A stretch of DNA of 64,000 nt, from assembly GCA_049324115.1 (NCBI GenBank), contig JBMOMN010000026.1:1-64000 (forward strand). Direction: 5' to 3'. The translations under genes and the position numbers were made by a program. Shown here piece by piece: positions 61,647 to 64,000 of this stretch. Origin of the DNA: UBA5796 sp040752455 (lineage in GTDB: Bacteria > Chloroflexota > Anaerolineae > Anaerolineales > Villigracilaceae). Under the pieces are notes generated by a model. That model was not told the DNA's origin and ran no database searches. It saw only the letters and a list, made by a program, of their open reading frames with translations. Each line of letters opens with the position of its first letter. Position 1 is the stretch's first letter.

Positions 61647-62363
61647 ATGGGAAACTTTCCTTTCCAACGCTTGCAGTCTGAACTGGCGGTCTTGATCACC
61701 CACGCCAAAGCGGGAGAACGACTCCCCTCCGAGCCGGACCTGGCGAAGCGGCTGGGCGTCTCCCGCGCCACCTTGCGCGAAGCCATGCGGACTTTCGAGA
61801 CCCAGGGCCTGATCCGCCGCCGCCAGGGGGCCGGGACCTTCGTGGTCGGGCAGGTTCCGGTGATCGAGAGCGGCCTGGAAGTGCTCGAAAGCCTGGATAC
61901 GATGGCCGGGCGCATGAACCTGGATATTTCGGTCAGCGAATTGACCGTTTCGCAGGTGTTCGCGGACAAAGACCATGCCGAGGCGCTGGGCGTGGCGCTG
62001 GCGACCAAACTCACCACGGTCCAGCGCGTGATGCGGGCCGACAGCCGCCCGGTGGCCTACCTGGTGGATACCCTGCCGGAAGACGTGCTCCCGGCGCAGC
62101 AATTCCCGGAAGCGTTCGGCGGTTCGGTGCTGGACTTTTTGCTTGGCCGCGGCGATCCTTTGACGGTTTCGCGGGCCGACATCAGCGCCATCGGCGCGCC
62201 GGCCGAGGTGGCCAAGCTGCTGGAGATCCAGCGCGGCGACGTGCTGCTCAAATTCACCTCCCGGCTCTACACCACCTCCGGCCACGTGGTGGATCATTCG
62301 CACAGCTATTTCCTGCCTGGCTATTTCCACTTCCATATCGTGAGGCGGGTGGGAAGCAATTAA
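61647..62363 (+). CDS. GntR-family transcriptional regulator with UTRA domain
   Basis: A 238-residue regulator; start ATG 61647 after GGAGGCGGGG. Residues about 5-70 form the winged helix (ERLPSEPDLAKRLGVSRATLREAMRTFETQGLIRRRQGAGTF as the recognition region). Residues about 85-238 are a UTRA-like effector domain (VQRVMRADSRPVAYLVDTLP; SRLYTTSGHVVDHSHSYF). It sits one base beyond the ade stop and probably regulates this operon in response to a purine-related metabolite. Confidence 0.92.
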   Translation: MGNFPFQRLQSELAVLITHAKAGERLPSEPDLAKRLGVSRATLREAMRTFETQGLIRRRQGAGTFVVGQVPVIESGLEVLESLDTMAGRMNLDISVSELTVSQVFADKDHAEALGVALATKLTTVQRVMRADSRPVAYLVDTLPEDVLPAQQFPEAFGGSVLDFLLGRGDPLTVSRADISAIGAPAEVAKLLEIQRGDVLLKFTSRLYTTSGHVVDHSHSYFLPGYFHFHIVRRVGSN

Positions 62364-62402
62364 GACTCCAAAGTCGGGAGACTTTGGAGTCCGAAATAAA
62401 AA
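62364..62402 (+). terminator. inverted repeat between the GntR and YgeY-like genes
   Basis: AGACTCCAAAGTC and GACTTTGGAGTC form a stem with an overlapping core, followed by CGAAATAAAAAAA. It resembles the family at 42231-42604 (GGAGTC/GACTCC) and may act as a terminator. Confidence 0.6.
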
Positions 62403-62417
62403 AATCTTGAGGTTATT

Positions 62418-63617
<1,200 letters not shown>

Positions 63618-63626
<9 letters not shown>

Positions 63627-63685
63627 ACAGGTAAACACGAAGGCACGCACCCGTGTACTTGTGTACGTGTATACGTGTTTACTTC
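63618..63685. repeat. GTAAACACG/CGTGTTTAC inverted simple repeat
   Basis: ACACGTAAACAGGTAAACAC on the left is mirrored by GTGTACGTGTATACGTGTTT on the right, forming a long imperfect hairpin at the end of the YgeY-like gene (its first bases lie within the stop region). Confidence 0.8.
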
Positions 63686-63771
63686 CCCATCCCCGCCAAA
63701 GGAAATACAAAAGAGCATTGGAGGTATCGGCATCGTTAAATTTTCTCAACCATTGAACTAGGAGGTTCAAC

Positions 63772-64000
63772 ATGCGTAGCTTTGCCGGTCGTGATATTTT
63801 GTCGCTCAAGGAATTCGAGCGGAACGAGTTCTTCCACGTGTTCGAGGTAGCCTCGAAAATGGAACCCATTGCCAGGTCCCGGAAGAACGTGGATATGCTC
63901 AAGGAGAAGACGCTGGTCACAGCCTTCTACCAGCCGTCCACCCGCACCCGCCTGGCCCACGAGGCCGCCATGCACCGCCTGGGAGGGCACGTCACCGGTT
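63772..64000 (+). CDS. aspartate/ornithine carbamoyltransferase family protein, N-terminal part (runs off the window)
   Basis: 76 codons are open to the end of the window. AGGAGGTTC precedes ATG 63772. SFAGRDILSLKEFERNEFFHVFEVASKMEPIARS is a typical beginning of aspartate carbamoyltransferases, and YQPSTRTRLAHEAAMHRLGG contains the carbamoyl-phosphate-binding S-T-R-T-R motif. Whether it is a pyrimidine-pathway PyrB or a catabolic carbamoyltransferase as in purine/allantoin routes cannot be decided from the fragment; position in the purine cluster favours a catabolic role. Confidence 0.88.
   Translation, partial: MRSFAGRDILSLKEFERNEFFHVFEVASKMEPIARSRKNVDMLKEKTLVTAFYQPSTRTRLAHEAAMHRLGGHVTG

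Overview
The window is a GC-rich, densely packed bacterial chromosome segment. Gene content suggests a Chloroflexota bacterium, most likely class Anaerolineae; this is inferred from protein character and locus organisation, since no rRNA or taxonomic marker was searched. Supporting features are an actinobacterial-type FhaA/FhaB/RodA-PBP locus, DrrA-type ABC exporters, SH3b lipoproteins, an S-layer-homology protein, and many short palindromic or 'wordy' repeats between and inside genes. There is one tRNA, tRNA-Arg(TCT), and no rRNA, CRISPR array, transposase or phage gene.

Layout. 0-7 kb: HEPN protein tail, phosphodiester glycosidase-like protein, an MrfA/Hrq1-type helicase with an embedded HNH motif, an SLH protein, a META lipoprotein and a sugar:cation symporter. 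7-14.3 kb: a two-gene unknown module, tRNA-Arg, then hsp20-lon-REC-GNAT-mogA with overlapping ends, and elongation factor P. 14.3-20.2 kb: a Cys-rich protein overlapping a HAD-DinB fusion, fabF-fabH, tatA, a small barrel protein and an MgtC-like protein. 20.2-21.0 kb is an AT-rich, apparently frameshifted gene. 21-30 kb: DUF433 protein, YyaL-type thioredoxin-domain protein, a BNR-repeat protein, an aspartase/fumarase-family lyase, a CADD/TenA-like protein and alaS. 30-42 kb: a secreted subtilisin-like protein whose catalytic Ser is Ala, VanZ, a RodA-PBP fusion whose transpeptidase motifs are lost, mtnP, two FHA proteins, a zinc-ribbon protein, SH3b proteins, an IscA/ErpA-type protein, an S1-domain protein and a DEAD-box helicase. 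42-50 kb: a nested repeat cluster, an S9 peptidase, a three-gene ABC-2 exporter, an XRE/membrane-protein pair with a clear promoter and operator, and an unknown membrane protein. 50-57 kb: PEP carboxykinase, an aminotransferase, rsgA plus an RNHCP protein behind a leader with its own promoter, small peptide and two terminators, an XRE regulator and a PAP2 phosphatase. 57.5-64 kb: a purine-salvage/catabolism cluster (8-oxoguanine deaminase-like, adenine deaminase, GntR regulator, YgeY-like hydrolase, start of a carbamoyltransferase) with a DUF6922/AbiEii pair embedded in it.

How the genes work together. Protein quality control and stress sit in one operon (Hsp20, Lon, receiver protein). Cell-envelope growth is represented by FHA adaptors and a SEDS glycan polymerase fused to a degenerate penicillin-binding domain. 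Central carbon flow is represented by PEP carboxykinase beside an aspartate-type aminotransferase. The last operon would deaminate purine bases and feed an M20 hydrolase and a carbamoyltransferase.

The most unusual signals are the two enzyme-like proteins with lost catalytic residues, the in-frame simple-repeat insertions in several conserved enzymes, the helicase with an HNH insert, and the promoter/mini-ORF/terminator unit upstream of rsgA. All function calls come from reading motifs by eye; no database search was run.
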